Source: JL08 sp963765555 (GTDB lineage: Bacteria > Pseudomonadota > Alphaproteobacteria > Rhodobacterales > Rhodobacteraceae). From it: a stretch of 64,000 bases of DNA. Below the pieces are notes generated by a model. The model saw only the letters and a list, made by a program, of their open reading frames with translations, searched no databases and was not told the origin of the DNA. Numbering within the stretch: position 1 is the first letter of the stretch; every line of letters starts with the position of its first letter. The stretch covers positions 310,001-374,000 of the forward strand of contig CAVXWX010000001.1 in NCBI GenBank assembly GCA_963765555.1. The letters are read 5' to 3'. Below are positions 53,482 to 62,190 of the stretch, piece after piece. The position numbers were made by a program, and so were the translations under genes.

Positions 53482-54039
53482 ATGACACTGTTGATTCTTG
53501 GCCTTTTGCTATGGGTGGCCGCCCACTATTTCAAAAGATTGATGCCGGACGCGCGTGCCGCTTTGGGCGATAAGGGCAAGGGTTTGGTGGCTGTCGCCAT
53601 CGTCGTGTCTGTTGTGATGATGATCCTTGGCTATCGAAGTGCTGGATATGTGGACGTGTGGACGCCCCCGGCCTTTCTTGTTCACGTGAACAATACGCTG
53701 ATGATCTTCGCATTCTGGGTCTACGGTTCAAGTGCGGCCAAGGGGGCCAAGGTTTGGCCCGCCAACAAAATCCGCCATCCGCAACTGACGGCGGTGAAAA
53801 TCTGGGCCTTGGCGCATTTGCTGGTGAACGGTGATCTTGCGTCTATCATCCTGTTTGGCGGATTGCTTGCCTGGGCTGTTGGTTCGGTCATTCTGATCAA
53901 TCGTGCGGAACCGGATTGGACACAACCGCCGAAAGCGGGAACTGCGACTAAGGTGCGTCTTCTGGTGATCACGCTTGTGTTGTACGGTGTGGTCGCTGCA
54001 ATCCACGTCTGGTTGGGCGTGTGGCCGTTTCCGACATGA
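53482..54039 (+). CDS. NnrU family membrane protein
   Basis: A 185-residue protein with about five hydrophobic helices: LLILGLLLWVAAHYFKRLMP, VAVAIVVSVVMMILGYRS, HPQLTAVKIWALAHLLVNGD and LLVITLVLYGVVAAIHVWLG. The HP-x-x-x-x-K-x-WA-x-AH motif is the NnrU signature. NnrU was named from a nitric-oxide-respiration locus but is widespread; a link to isoprenoid or carotenoid isomerase-like folds is often noted. No nitrite or nitric-oxide reductase genes are near. The stop overlaps the DUF1737 start by ATGA. Confidence 0.87.
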   Translation: MTLLILGLLLWVAAHYFKRLMPDARAALGDKGKGLVAVAIVVSVVMMILGYRSAGYVDVWTPPAFLVHVNNTLMIFAFWVYGSSAAKGAKVWPANKIRHPQLTAVKIWALAHLLVNGDLASIILFGGLLAWAVGSVILINRAEPDWTQPPKAGTATKVRLLVITLVLYGVVAAIHVWLGVWPFPT

Positions 54040-54239
54040 AGCTTTATCGATTTTTGACGGCAGATGACACATCGGCGTTCTGTCACAAAGTTACCGACGC
54101 TTTGAACCGGGGTTGGTCGCTTTATGGCGATCCGACATACGCGTTCGATCAGGCGAACGGTGTAATGCGGTGCGGTCAGGCCGTCATCAAAGACGCAGAC
54201 GGCACATACACACCCGACACAAAGCTTGGAGAACACTAG
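54036..54239 (+). CDS. DUF1737 domain small protein
   Basis: A 67-residue protein (MKLYRFLTADDTSAFCHKVT, then ALNRGWSLYGDPTYAFDQAN, RCGQAVIK). The GW-x-LYG-x-PT core is that of DUF1737. The function is unknown. Translationally coupled to the NnrU gene, with its TAG immediately followed by the mch ATG, it sits inside the mcl2-mch transcript. Confidence 0.82.
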   Translation: MKLYRFLTADDTSAFCHKVTDALNRGWSLYGDPTYAFDQANGVMRCGQAVIKDADGTYTPDTKLGEH

Positions 54240-55274
54240 ATGGCGCAAAAGACCAATTCAGGCAGGTTTTTTGAAGACTACGGCATTGGCGATGTATTGA
54301 ACCATGCTGTGCCACGTACGGTTGGAACGGGTGAACGGGCGTTGTATCATGCGCTGTACCCCGCACGGCATGCCCTTTATTCTTCTGACGAATTTGCACG
54401 CGCCTGTGGTCTTGCAACCAGCCCGCTGGATGATCTGGCCGCGTTTCACGTGATCTTTGGGAAAACCGTTCCCGATGTGTCTTTGAATGCTGTGGCCAAT
54501 CTGGGTTATGCCGAAGGCCGCTGGCTGAAACCGGTTCATCCCGGTGATACATTGCGGTCCGTTTCGGAAGTGATCGGTCTAAAACAAAATTCAAACGGAA
54601 AGACCGGCGTGGTTTACGTACGCACACGCGGCATGAACCAGCGCGACGAAACTGTGCTGGAATATGCGCGCTGGGTTATGGTGCGTAAACGTGATCTTGA
54701 CGCGGCAGCACCTGAAACAGTGGTGCCGGAACTGGCAAAGGTCGTTGCGCCCGAGGATCTGGTTGTTCCCGACGGTCTGGATTTTACCGGATATGATTTC
54801 ACTCTTGCAGGCGAACCCCACCGCTGGGGCGATTACGCAATCGGCGAAACGATTGATCACGTCGATGGCGTAACCGTTGAAGAAGCCGAGCATATGCTGG
54901 CAACCCGTCTTTGGCAGAATACATCGAAAGTGCATTTTGATGTAGCTGCACGCCCTGATGGCACACGGCTGATCTATGGCGGGCATGTGATTTCGATGGC
55001 GCGGGCGCTTTCGTTCAACGGATTGGCCAATGCGCAGATGATGGTTGCACTGAACAGTGGGGCGCACGCCAATCCGTGCCTGAGCGGGGATACGATCCGG
55101 GCATGGTCCGAAGTGCTGGACAAAGCAGAAACACCTGCTCCGGGTGTGGGTGCAATCCGCCTGCGTCTGGTGGCGACCAAAGGTGGTGCGCCATTCGAGT
55201 TGAAAAACAGCGAAGGCAAGTACCTGCCTGACGTCTTGCTTGATCTGGATTACTGGGCGCTGATGCCTCTTTGA
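54240..55274 (+). CDS. mch: Mesaconyl-CoA hydratase
   Basis: A 344-residue MaoC-type double hot-dog enzyme: GRFFEDYGIGDVLNHAVPRT, SPLDDLAAFHVIFGKTVPD, WLKPVHPGDTLRSVSEV, then the second domain GDYAIGETIDHVDGVTVEEA, RLWQNTSKVHFD and LIYGGHVISMARALSFNGL. Its length and context match Mch, which interconverts mesaconyl-CoA and beta-methylmalyl-CoA in the ethylmalonyl-CoA pathway for C2 assimilation. Cotranscription with mcl2 supports this role. Confidence 0.9.
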   Translation: MAQKTNSGRFFEDYGIGDVLNHAVPRTVGTGERALYHALYPARHALYSSDEFARACGLATSPLDDLAAFHVIFGKTVPDVSLNAVANLGYAEGRWLKPVHPGDTLRSVSEVIGLKQNSNGKTGVVYVRTRGMNQRDETVLEYARWVMVRKRDLDAAAPETVVPELAKVVAPEDLVVPDGLDFTGYDFTLAGEPHRWGDYAIGETIDHVDGVTVEEAEHMLATRLWQNTSKVHFDVAARPDGTRLIYGGHVISMARALSFNGLANAQMMVALNSGAHANPCLSGDTIRAWSEVLDKAETPAPGVGAIRLRLVATKGGAPFELKNSEGKYLPDVLLDLDYWALMPL

Positions 55275-55337
55275 CATAAGACTTGCTTTTATGGGTGCTC
55301 CGGATGCATACGCGTTCTTTTTGAGGGAGGGGCTGAT

Positions 55338-55748
55338 ATGCTGACAGTGGCCGTGGGTCTCTATTGTTTTGCTGCGCTGGGCACTTTCGCGATGGCAATT
55401 GTGTATGGCGTTGCGCCTGTTCCGACAGCATATCACCGCGAAATTCTGAAAATGGATGGGTCCGACAAAGGCGCGAATGCGTTGCGTATCATCAGCGCAC
55501 TATGCCGTGTGCTGGGCGGTGCGTTCGCCGCGTTGGCCTTCATGTTGGTGTGGCTGGCTTTGGTACCAATTTCTGCCGACGTTTTTTCGGCCAAGCTTGC
55601 GGCGCTGGTTGCAGGCCTTGCGGTTGCCATTCCGTCATTGATTATCCCGTTGCAGATTGAAAAAGATACCGGCATCCGCACCCCTTGGCGGATTGCGGGG
55701 ATTTTGCTGCTGGTCATACTGGTCGCATTCGTCCTGTCGGTATTGTGA
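55338..55748 (+). CDS. Conserved small membrane protein, unknown function
   Basis: A 136-residue protein with four predicted transmembrane helices (about 3-25, 50-75, 80-100 and 112-135), separated by a charged loop (PTAYHREILKMDGSDKGANA). GAGGGAGGGG just upstream is a strong ribosome site. I do not recognise the family. It lies 63 bases after mch and 46 before the DUF1194 gene, all on one strand. Confidence 0.68.
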   Translation: MLTVAVGLYCFAALGTFAMAIVYGVAPVPTAYHREILKMDGSDKGANALRIISALCRVLGGAFAALAFMLVWLALVPISADVFSAKLAALVAGLAVAIPSLIIPLQIEKDTGIRTPWRIAGILLLVILVAFVLSVL

Positions 55749-55794
55749 CGTGAAACTGTAATGCGTTTTTGCGACCACTTGATAAGGTCGCGGC

Positions 55795-56502
55795 ATGAAA
55801 CGGTTTTGCATTCACTTGCGCCAGATAGGTCTGGGTCTGGGGTTGGCATGTTCGGCGGGATCATTGGCGCAAGCGTGTGATCTTGCACTGGTGCTGGCTG
55901 TTGATGTGTCCGGTTCGGTTGATCCGCAGGAATACCGCATCCAGATGGACGGTCTGGCAGAAGCATTGCGTGACGGGATCGTGGCCGAAGCATTGGTTGA
56001 CGCTCAGGCCTGGTTGACGCTTGTTCAATGGACGGGATCATCCCGCCAGAAGACAAGCATCGCCTGGGCGCAGATGACAACGTTTGATGACGTCGAAACC
56101 TTTGCAGGGCGCGTCACCAATGAACCAAGGTTTTGGCGTAATTTTTCAACCGCGATAGGCGAAGCGCTGCAATATTCGCTGGCGTCATTTGAAGACGTTC
56201 CCGATTGCCGGCGCAAGGTGATCGACGTGTCCGGCGATGGTGCATCCAATGAGGGGATCGTTCCGCAGGACGTACACGCGGCTTTGAACGCCGAAGGGGT
56301 GACGGTAAATGCCGTTGTCATCGAAACAGACGCGCAAGACCTGACAGGGTATTTCTGGGAAAACGTGATCACGGGTGAGGGGGCGTTTGTTATGACCGCA
56401 AATGGCTTTTCACAGTATCCGGATCGCATTCGGCGCAAGCTGCAACGCGAGACGGTGCGCCAGCTCTCCCATTTCGGCGAAGGGCATCAAGAGTCGCGAT
56501 AA
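55795..56502 (+). CDS. DUF1194 exported von Willebrand A-like protein
   Basis: A 235-residue exported protein with a signal peptide at about 1-27 (ending SLAQA). LVLAVDVSGSVDPQEYRIQM carries the MIDAS metal site DxSxS, followed by LTLVQWTGSSRQ and VIDVSGDGASNEG (the third MIDAS element). This is the DUF1194 family, a periplasmic vWA-like domain presumed to bind a protein ligand through a metal. The first sdh operator begins one base after its stop, so the sdh regulatory region directly follows. Confidence 0.88.
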   Translation: MKRFCIHLRQIGLGLGLACSAGSLAQACDLALVLAVDVSGSVDPQEYRIQMDGLAEALRDGIVAEALVDAQAWLTLVQWTGSSRQKTSIAWAQMTTFDDVETFAGRVTNEPRFWRNFSTAIGEALQYSLASFEDVPDCRRKVIDVSGDGASNEGIVPQDVHAALNAEGVTVNAVVIETDAQDLTGYFWENVITGEGAFVMTANGFSQYPDRIRRKLQRETVRQLSHFGEGHQESR

Positions 56503-56503
56503 T

Positions 56504-56533
56504 TGTGATCACACAATAATTGCTGTGATCACA
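56504..56533. promoter_or_regulatory. Paired TGTGATCACA operators upstream of sdhC
   Basis: Perfect palindromes at 56504-56513 and 56524-56533, starts 20 bases apart, 128-157 bases before the sdhC start. They are identical to the pair in front of sucC. A TATAAA at 56623-56628 could be the -10 of a downstream promoter, but no good -35 at 16-18 bases was found. Confidence 0.6.
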
Positions 56534-56660
56534 AAGTGAAAATTTGCCTCAAAAAAGTGACTGGCCGTGCCAAAAAACCGCGCTCTGGGATGTTTGATGC
56601 GGGTGACAGCGGGAAAAATTCCTATAAAACAGAGCGCATGGAACCGGAAAGGACTCACCC

Positions 56661-57044
56661 ATGGCTGACGTGAACCGGGGCAATCGCCCGCTTTCACCGC
56701 ACCTGTCGATCTATCGCCCGCAGCTTACTTCTATCACATCGATCCTCACACGGATCACGGGCAACGCCCTGCTGCTGGCCGCGCTCTTGATCGTGTGGTG
56801 GTTTTTGGCGGCGGCAACGTCACCTGAATACTTCGCCGTCGCGGACGGGCTGATCACCAGTTGGTTTGGCGATCTTGTGATGCTGCTATCCCTTTGGGCG
56901 CTGTGGTATCACACGCTTGCGGGTGTGCGGCACCTGATCTGGGACAATGCCATCGGTCTTGAGATCGAAACCGCCGAGAAACTGGGGTGGGCCGTGATCA
57001 TCGGGTCTTTGGTGCTGACGGTTCTGACCGTCGTGATCATATAA
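56661..57044 (+). CDS. sdhC: Succinate dehydrogenase cytochrome b556 subunit
   Basis: A 127-residue membrane anchor: NRGNRPLSPHLSIYRPQLTS (quinone-site Ser and Arg region), three helices, and YHTLAGVRHLIWD containing the heme-b axial His. With SdhD it anchors the complex, binds heme b and passes electrons to ubiquinone. It is the first gene of sdhCDA-x-x-sdhB, 13 bases before sdhD, with an AAAGGA ribosome site. Confidence 0.95.
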   Translation: MADVNRGNRPLSPHLSIYRPQLTSITSILTRITGNALLLAALLIVWWFLAAATSPEYFAVADGLITSWFGDLVMLLSLWALWYHTLAGVRHLIWDNAIGLEIETAEKLGWAVIIGSLVLTVLTVVII

Positions 57045-57056
57045 GGGGCGCTGCAG

Positions 57057-57428
57057 ATGAGATATCTTACAGATCGCAAACGCGCATCGGGTATGGGAAG
57101 TGCCAAATCAGGCGTGGCGCATTTCTGGGCGATGAAGGTCAGTTCCGTCGCCCTTTTGCTGCTGATCCCGCTGTTCGTATTCACATTCGGGCCGATGCTG
57201 GGCGCGCCACATGCAGATGTGGTGGCCTATTTCGCCCGTCCGTTTCCGGCCATTGTCGCGGCCCTGACAATCGTTGTCGGCTTCATGCACTTCAAAGACG
57301 GTGTGCAGGTTCTGATCGAAGACTATGTACATGGATTGGCACAGAAGGTTCTGATCATCTTGATGATCTGCCTCAGCTACGCCGCCGCTGCGACAGGTCT
57401 TTTCGCCATCGCACGCATCGCGCTTTAA
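57057..57428 (+). CDS. sdhD: Succinate dehydrogenase hydrophobic membrane anchor
   Basis: A 123-residue three-helix protein: GSAKSGVAHFWAMKVSSVAL at the N-terminus, and GFMHFKDGVQVLIEDYVHGL containing the conserved His/Asp-Tyr region of the heme and quinone sites. It pairs with SdhC. sdhA follows 23 bases later. Confidence 0.93.
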   Translation: MRYLTDRKRASGMGSAKSGVAHFWAMKVSSVALLLLIPLFVFTFGPMLGAPHADVVAYFARPFPAIVAALTIVVGFMHFKDGVQVLIEDYVHGLAQKVLIILMICLSYAAAATGLFAIARIAL

Positions 57429-57451
57429 GAATTTATAGGGATTAGCAAGAT

Positions 57452-59257
57452 ATGGCTGCCTACGAATACGAAACACATGAATATGACGTGGTTGTGGTTG
57501 GGGCCGGTGGTGCGGGTCTGCGCGCCACTTTGGGCATGGCCGAACAGGGCTTGCGCACGGCCTGTATCTCTAAGGTGTTCCCGACACGGTCACACACAGT
57601 TGCCGCGCAGGGGGGGATTGCTGCGTCCTTGTCCAATATGGGGCCGGACAACTGGCAGTGGCATATGTATGATACGGTCAAGGGATCGGACTGGCTGGGC
57701 GATACGGATGCGATGGAATACCTTGCCCGCGAAGCGCCCAAAGCGGTGTACGAACTGGAACACTACGGCGTTCCGTTTTCGCGCACCGAAGATGGCAAGA
57801 TTTACCAGCGTCCGTTTGGTGGGCACACAACCGAATTCGGTGAAGGCCCGCCGGTACAGCGCACCTGTGCCGCCGCAGACCGAACAGGGCACGCGATCCT
57901 GCACACGCTTTATGGCCAGTCGCTGAAAAACAACGCGGAATTCTATATCGAATATTTCGCGATTGATCTGATCATGTCCGAAGATGGCCAGTGTCAGGGT
58001 GTTGTCTGCTGGAAACTCGACGATGGCACGATGCATGTGTTCAACGCCAAGATGGTTGTGCTGGCCACGGGCGGCTACGGGCGCGCCTATTTCAGCGCGA
58101 CATCGGCCCACACCTGTACCGGCGACGGCGGCGGCATGGTGGCGCGTCAGGGCCTGCCGTTGCAGGATATGGAGTTCGTACAGTTCCACCCGACCGGCAT
58201 TTACGGTTCCGGTTGCCTGATCACAGAAGGTGCACGCGGAGAAGGCGGATACCTGACCAATTCCGAGGGCGAGCGTTTCATGGAACGCTATGCGCCAACC
58301 TACAAGGATCTGGCCAGCCGTGATGTGGTATCGCGCTGCATGACGATGGAAATTCGCGAAGGGCGTGGCGTGGGGCCGGATGGCGACCACATCCACCTGC
58401 ACCTGAACCATTTGCCACCTGAAACACTGGCGCTGCGTTTGCCGGGTATTTCGGAAAGCGCCCGTATCTTTGCCGGTGTCGATCTGAACAAGGAACCGAT
58501 CCCGGTTCTGCCCACCGTGCATTATAACATGGGCGGCGTGCCGACGAATTATTGGGGCGAGGTTCTGAACCCGACCAAGAAAGACCCCGATGCCGTTGTG
58601 CCGGGTCTGATGGCGGTGGGTGAAGCGGGGTGCGCTTCTGTTCACGGGGCCAACCGTCTTGGATCGAATTCGTTGATCGACCTTGTTGTGTTCGGACGCG
58701 CCGCCGCGATCAAGGCAGGCAAGGTGGTAGATGCCGAAGCGGCGAACCCCGTGTTGAACCAAGCCTCGATTGATGCCGCGTTTGACCGGTTTGACGGGTT
58801 GCGCCATGCCGATGGGGGCACGCCAACCGCAGAGTTGCGTCTGGAAATGCAACGCACGATGCAAGCGGATGCTGCGGTTTTCCGGACGGACAAGACACTG
58901 GCCGAAGGTGTCAAAAAAATGACCGAAGTCGCGGGTAAAATGAAGGACCTGAAAGTGACCGACCGGTCGCTGGTCTGGAATTCTGATCTGATGGAAACGC
59001 TGGAACTGGCCAACCTGATGCCAAACGCGCTTGCCACGATCCACGGCGCCGAAGCGCGCAAGGAAAGCCGCGGCGCGCACGCGCACGAAGATTACGCGGA
59101 CCGCGATGACAAGAACTGGCGCAAGCACACATTGGCCGTTGTCGATGGTGCAAAGGTCAAGCTTGATTACCGGCCAGTGCATCTGGAACCTTTGTCAAAG
59201 CAGGAAGACGGCGGTATCGACCTGAAGAAAATCGCGCCGAAAGCTCGCGTTTACTGA
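57452..59257 (+). CDS. sdhA: Succinate dehydrogenase flavoprotein subunit
   Basis: A 601-residue FAD enzyme. The dinucleotide fold is DVVVVGAGGAGLRATLGMAE, covalent FAD attaches at the His in FPTRSHTVAAQGGI, and substrate residues are in FHPTGIYGSGCLITEGARGE and VHYNMGGVPTNYWGE; RLGSNSLIDLVVFGRA is also present. It oxidises succinate to fumarate. Its TGA overlaps by one base the ATG of a small exported protein that interrupts the usual A-B order. Confidence 0.97.
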   Translation: MAAYEYETHEYDVVVVGAGGAGLRATLGMAEQGLRTACISKVFPTRSHTVAAQGGIAASLSNMGPDNWQWHMYDTVKGSDWLGDTDAMEYLAREAPKAVYELEHYGVPFSRTEDGKIYQRPFGGHTTEFGEGPPVQRTCAAADRTGHAILHTLYGQSLKNNAEFYIEYFAIDLIMSEDGQCQGVVCWKLDDGTMHVFNAKMVVLATGGYGRAYFSATSAHTCTGDGGGMVARQGLPLQDMEFVQFHPTGIYGSGCLITEGARGEGGYLTNSEGERFMERYAPTYKDLASRDVVSRCMTMEIREGRGVGPDGDHIHLHLNHLPPETLALRLPGISESARIFAGVDLNKEPIPVLPTVHYNMGGVPTNYWGEVLNPTKKDPDAVVPGLMAVGEAGCASVHGANRLGSNSLIDLVVFGRAAAIKAGKVVDAEAANPVLNQASIDAAFDRFDGLRHADGGTPTAELRLEMQRTMQADAAVFRTDKTLAEGVKKMTEVAGKMKDLKVTDRSLVWNSDLMETLELANLMPNALATIHGAEARKESRGAHAHEDYADRDDKNWRKHTLAVVDGAKVKLDYRPVHLEPLSKQEDGGIDLKKIAPKARVY

Positions 59258-59544
59258 TGCGCTTTGGCCTGGCTATCCTCATTCTGACGGCTGGCTTTTT
59301 GCCGTTTGGTGCAGGCAGTGCCATCGCCAAATCGAAAGTAGATCCGGATTTTATTCTGCTGGGTTGTCTGCATGACAATGGCGTCAGGAAGGATATCGAA
59401 TTTGCCCGCAAAAGCGGCCCGCGCAAAACATGGGAAACGATAGAATTCACAGACTATCGTTTGTCTCCGGTGATGCGGGTATCAGCAAAGCAAAAAGAAG
59501 GTGTTGGCGCCTGTTTCACTGAGAAAATGGCGAAGTACAGATGA
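59257..59544 (+). CDS. Small exported protein in the sdh operon
   Basis: A 95-residue protein translationally coupled to sdhA. The signal peptide covers about 1-24 (MRFGLAILILTAGFLPFGAG, then SAIA). The mature part is basic, with two cysteines (LLGCLHDNGV and GACFTEKM). I recognise no family. It could be a periplasmic accessory or a passenger gene. Confidence 0.65.
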   Translation: MRFGLAILILTAGFLPFGAGSAIAKSKVDPDFILLGCLHDNGVRKDIEFARKSGPRKTWETIEFTDYRLSPVMRVSAKQKEGVGACFTEKMAKYR

Positions 59545-59629
59545 TGTTTGCGGGCGTAACCAGATGATTGCGATTGTACGCAAAACCTCGCTTGAAAGCG
59601 GATGGGGGAAAAGCGGCTTGAACCCAAAC

Positions 59630-60427
59630 ATGGCGTTGCAGGTGTTTGGTATGCGGCGGGCCGGCAATCATGCGGTGATCAACTGGATGCTTCGCAACGC
59701 ACCGGAAGATAGTTCGGGTACGATCTTTCTGAACAATTGCCGCCCGTGGCGCGACCCGATTGATAGCCGTAAAAGTCTGGAAGTAAACGGCAAGCGCCGG
59801 GGGGACAAAACCGCCACGATTGGCAAGGCGGGGTCTTCGCCTTTGGTTGTTGTGTCCTATGAAGATTGCCCACCACCCGCCGCCGATGTCGGGAAACCCA
59901 TCATGCGCGGCTTCAAGGCTGACGATGTGGATCATGTTGTTGTGGTCTATCGCGGATTTCTGAACTGGAGCGCGTCACTGCTTAAGAAGCTGCGTGGAAA
60001 TCCGGTGTATTCGCCGGTTACGCGCAGCCGGATCATGCTGCGTGCGATTGAACAATATGCCGAGGTCTTGAACCGGTTGAAGGACCAAAGCGTCGTTGGC
60101 ATCTGCTATGACGCGTGGGTCAACGCGCCTGCGTATCGCGCGGACAAACTTGGTCAGTTGGGCCTGCCGGTCAAGGATAACGCATTGGGCGATATCCAGC
60201 GGTATGGCGGCGGATCATCCTTTCAGCAAGAGGCGGCAAAGGGTCAGGATCTGGGCGCACATAAGCGCTGGATCGAGATGGTGGAAGATGCCGAATACCT
60301 TGTGATGTTGTGGACCGTGGCACAAGACGCCGCGTTTTTGGCGACTTTGCAGGATCATTTTCCCGACGATGTCGAACTGCTGAAGCCACTTGTCGATGCG
60401 CATCCCGGTTTGGGAGGCGCATTGTGA
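59630..60427 (+). CDS. Sulfotransferase-like P-loop protein in the sdh operon
   Basis: About 265 residues from the ATG at 59630; an ATG at 59564 is in frame but adds an unremarkable N-terminus. ALQVFGMRRAGNHAVINWML near the start resembles the PAPS 5'-phosphosulfate loop region of sulfotransferases. VDHVVVVYRGFLNWSASLLK and VTRSRIMLRAIEQYAEVLNR resemble the later 3'-phosphate region (R plus Ser). It is cytoplasmic by lack of a signal. Substrate and activity are unknown and the family link is distant. Its location between sdhA and sdhB is unusual for such an enzyme. Confidence 0.6.
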   Translation: MALQVFGMRRAGNHAVINWMLRNAPEDSSGTIFLNNCRPWRDPIDSRKSLEVNGKRRGDKTATIGKAGSSPLVVVSYEDCPPPAADVGKPIMRGFKADDVDHVVVVYRGFLNWSASLLKKLRGNPVYSPVTRSRIMLRAIEQYAEVLNRLKDQSVVGICYDAWVNAPAYRADKLGQLGLPVKDNALGDIQRYGGGSSFQQEAAKGQDLGAHKRWIEMVEDAEYLVMLWTVAQDAAFLATLQDHFPDDVELLKPLVDAHPGLGGAL

Positions 60428-60535
60428 TTATGGACGCACAGATGGCTGGAAATTCTGGAAATGACGTAGAATTTACGTTAAAAAACAACGCAATGTTCGG
60501 ACGCTTGGTTCGTCCGACAGTAAAGGAGATGCGAA

Positions 60536-61315
60536 ATGGTTCAATTAACGCTTCCTAAGAACTCGCGCATAACCACGGGCAAGGCATGGCCGAAACCCGA
60601 AGGTGCGACAAATGTCCGGAAGTTCAGCATCTACCGCTGGAATCCGGATGACGGCCAAAACCCCCGCGTGGATACATATTGGGTTGATATGGATACGTGC
60701 GGACCGATGATTTTGGATGCGCTGATCAAAATCAAGAACGAGATTGATCCGACACTGACCTTCCGCCGCTCCTGCCGGGAAGGCATTTGCGGATCCTGCG
60801 CGATGAACATTGACGGAATCAATACACTGGCCTGCATCTATGGCATGGACGAGGTGAAGGGCGATGTAAAAATCTACCCGCTGCCGCACATGCCGGTGGT
60901 CAAAGACCTGATCCCGGACCTGACGCATTTTTATGCCCAACACGCCAGCATCATGCCGTGGCTGGAAACCAAAACCAATCGCCCCGCAAAGGAATGGCGC
61001 CAGTCGGTCGAAGACCGTGAAAAGCTGGATGGGTTGTACGAGTGCGTGATGTGCGCCTGCTGTTCCACGTCTTGCCCATCCTACTGGTGGAATGGCGACA
61101 GATATCTTGGGCCGGCGGCATTGTTGCATGCCTATCGCTGGATCATCGACAGCCGTGATGAGGCAACGGGCGAACGTTTGGATGAACTGGAAGACCCGTT
61201 CAAACTTTACCGCTGCCACACGATTATGAACTGCGCCAAGACCTGCCCCAAGGGTTTGAACCCGGCAAAGGCCATCGCGGAAATCAAAAAGATGATGGTC
61301 GAGCGTACCGTTTGA
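60536..61315 (+). CDS. sdhB: Succinate dehydrogenase iron-sulfur subunit
   Basis: A 259-residue protein. The [2Fe-2S] ligands are in RRSCREGICGSCAMNIDG plus LACIYG; the [4Fe-4S] and [3Fe-4S] ligands are in ECVMCACCSTSCPSYWW and CHTIMNCAKTCPKGLNP. It moves electrons from SdhA's FAD to the membrane quinone site. AAGGAG precedes the ATG. The 108 bases upstream hold two inverted repeats (ACGTA-N5-TACGT at 60464-60478 and CGGACG-N7-CGTCCG at 60498-60516), so a second promoter or processing site is possible. Confidence 0.97.
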   Translation: MVQLTLPKNSRITTGKAWPKPEGATNVRKFSIYRWNPDDGQNPRVDTYWVDMDTCGPMILDALIKIKNEIDPTLTFRRSCREGICGSCAMNIDGINTLACIYGMDEVKGDVKIYPLPHMPVVKDLIPDLTHFYAQHASIMPWLETKTNRPAKEWRQSVEDREKLDGLYECVMCACCSTSCPSYWWNGDRYLGPAALLHAYRWIIDSRDEATGERLDELEDPFKLYRCHTIMNCAKTCPKGLNPAKAIAEIKKMMVERTV

Positions 61316-61319
61316 TCCT

Positions 61320-62036
61320 GTGAACGAACCGCTTTTTCTGGCGTTGGCTCTGGCGGCACTGGCTGGGGTCACGATACCATTGGGCGCAGCGCTGGCTGGG
61401 GTAGAACGGTTCTTGCCCGGATGGTCGCGGGATGAATTCCGCCATACCGTTATTGCATTCGGCGGCGGCGCGCTGCTGGCGGCAATTGCGCTGGTTCTGG
61501 TGCCACAAGGCAGCGATTTGCTACAGCCTTTGCCCGCGCTTGCTTGGTTCGCAGCGGGCGGTATCGTTTTCATGCAGCTGGATCGTCTTTTGGCCAGACG
61601 TGGCGGGCACGGCGCACAGTTTATGGCCATGATGCTGGATTACGTACCAGAAGCCATGGCGCTGGGCGCTCTGCTGGCAGACAATTTGCAACTGGCGATC
61701 TTGCTTGCTGGTTTAATTGCACTGCAAAACCTTCCCGAAGGGTTCAACGCGTTTCGGGAACTATCCGCAAACCCGGCTCAATCGCCAAGGCGTTTGATGT
61801 TTTTGTTTGTCTGTATGGTTCCGCTTGGTCCGTTAAGCGCCTATCTCGGAATGGCTGTACTGGGCGGCTATCCGCAGGTTCTGGGCGCGATCATGATGTT
61901 TTCGGCAGGTGGTATCCTGTACCTGCTGTTTGAAGATGTGGCGCCGCAGGTGCCACTGGATCAGAAATGGAATCCACCGCTCGGTGCTGTTGCGGGTTTC
62001 ATGCTGGGTTTGGCCGGACATTTGTTCATTGGATGA
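61320..62036 (+). CDS. ZIP-family metal transporter
   Basis: A 238-residue protein starting at a GTG, with about eight transmembrane helices. The helix LDYVPEAMALGALLAD and the signature LIALQNLPEGFNAFRELS (the N-x-P-E-G of ZIP metal-transport helix IV) support the family, with GGGALLAAIALVLVPQ before them. ZIP proteins take divalent metals (Zn, Fe, Mn) into the cytoplasm. It is five bases after sdhB, so it may be the last gene of that transcript. Confidence 0.8.
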   Translation: MNEPLFLALALAALAGVTIPLGAALAGVERFLPGWSRDEFRHTVIAFGGGALLAAIALVLVPQGSDLLQPLPALAWFAAGGIVFMQLDRLLARRGGHGAQFMAMMLDYVPEAMALGALLADNLQLAILLAGLIALQNLPEGFNAFRELSANPAQSPRRLMFLFVCMVPLGPLSAYLGMAVLGGYPQVLGAIMMFSAGGILYLLFEDVAPQVPLDQKWNPPLGAVAGFMLGLAGHLFIG

Positions 62037-62190
62037 AACCGATGCCGAGCGCGGGTGTGATCAACCAGAGCACTGCGCAAAAAAAATCGGTCAATACAAT
62101 AATCTCTATTGATCGAACTCGAACATTTGCCCCATATGCGCGGTCAGACGCCAACGCACGCGCCTCTGGCACGGCAGGGTTTCCCGCACG

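Noticed and set aside
57590..59182. A 530-residue open frame antisense to sdhA
   Set aside because: A shadow of GC-rich codon usage: His/Arg-rich, no family motif, no ribosome site, and it lies wholly over a certain gene.
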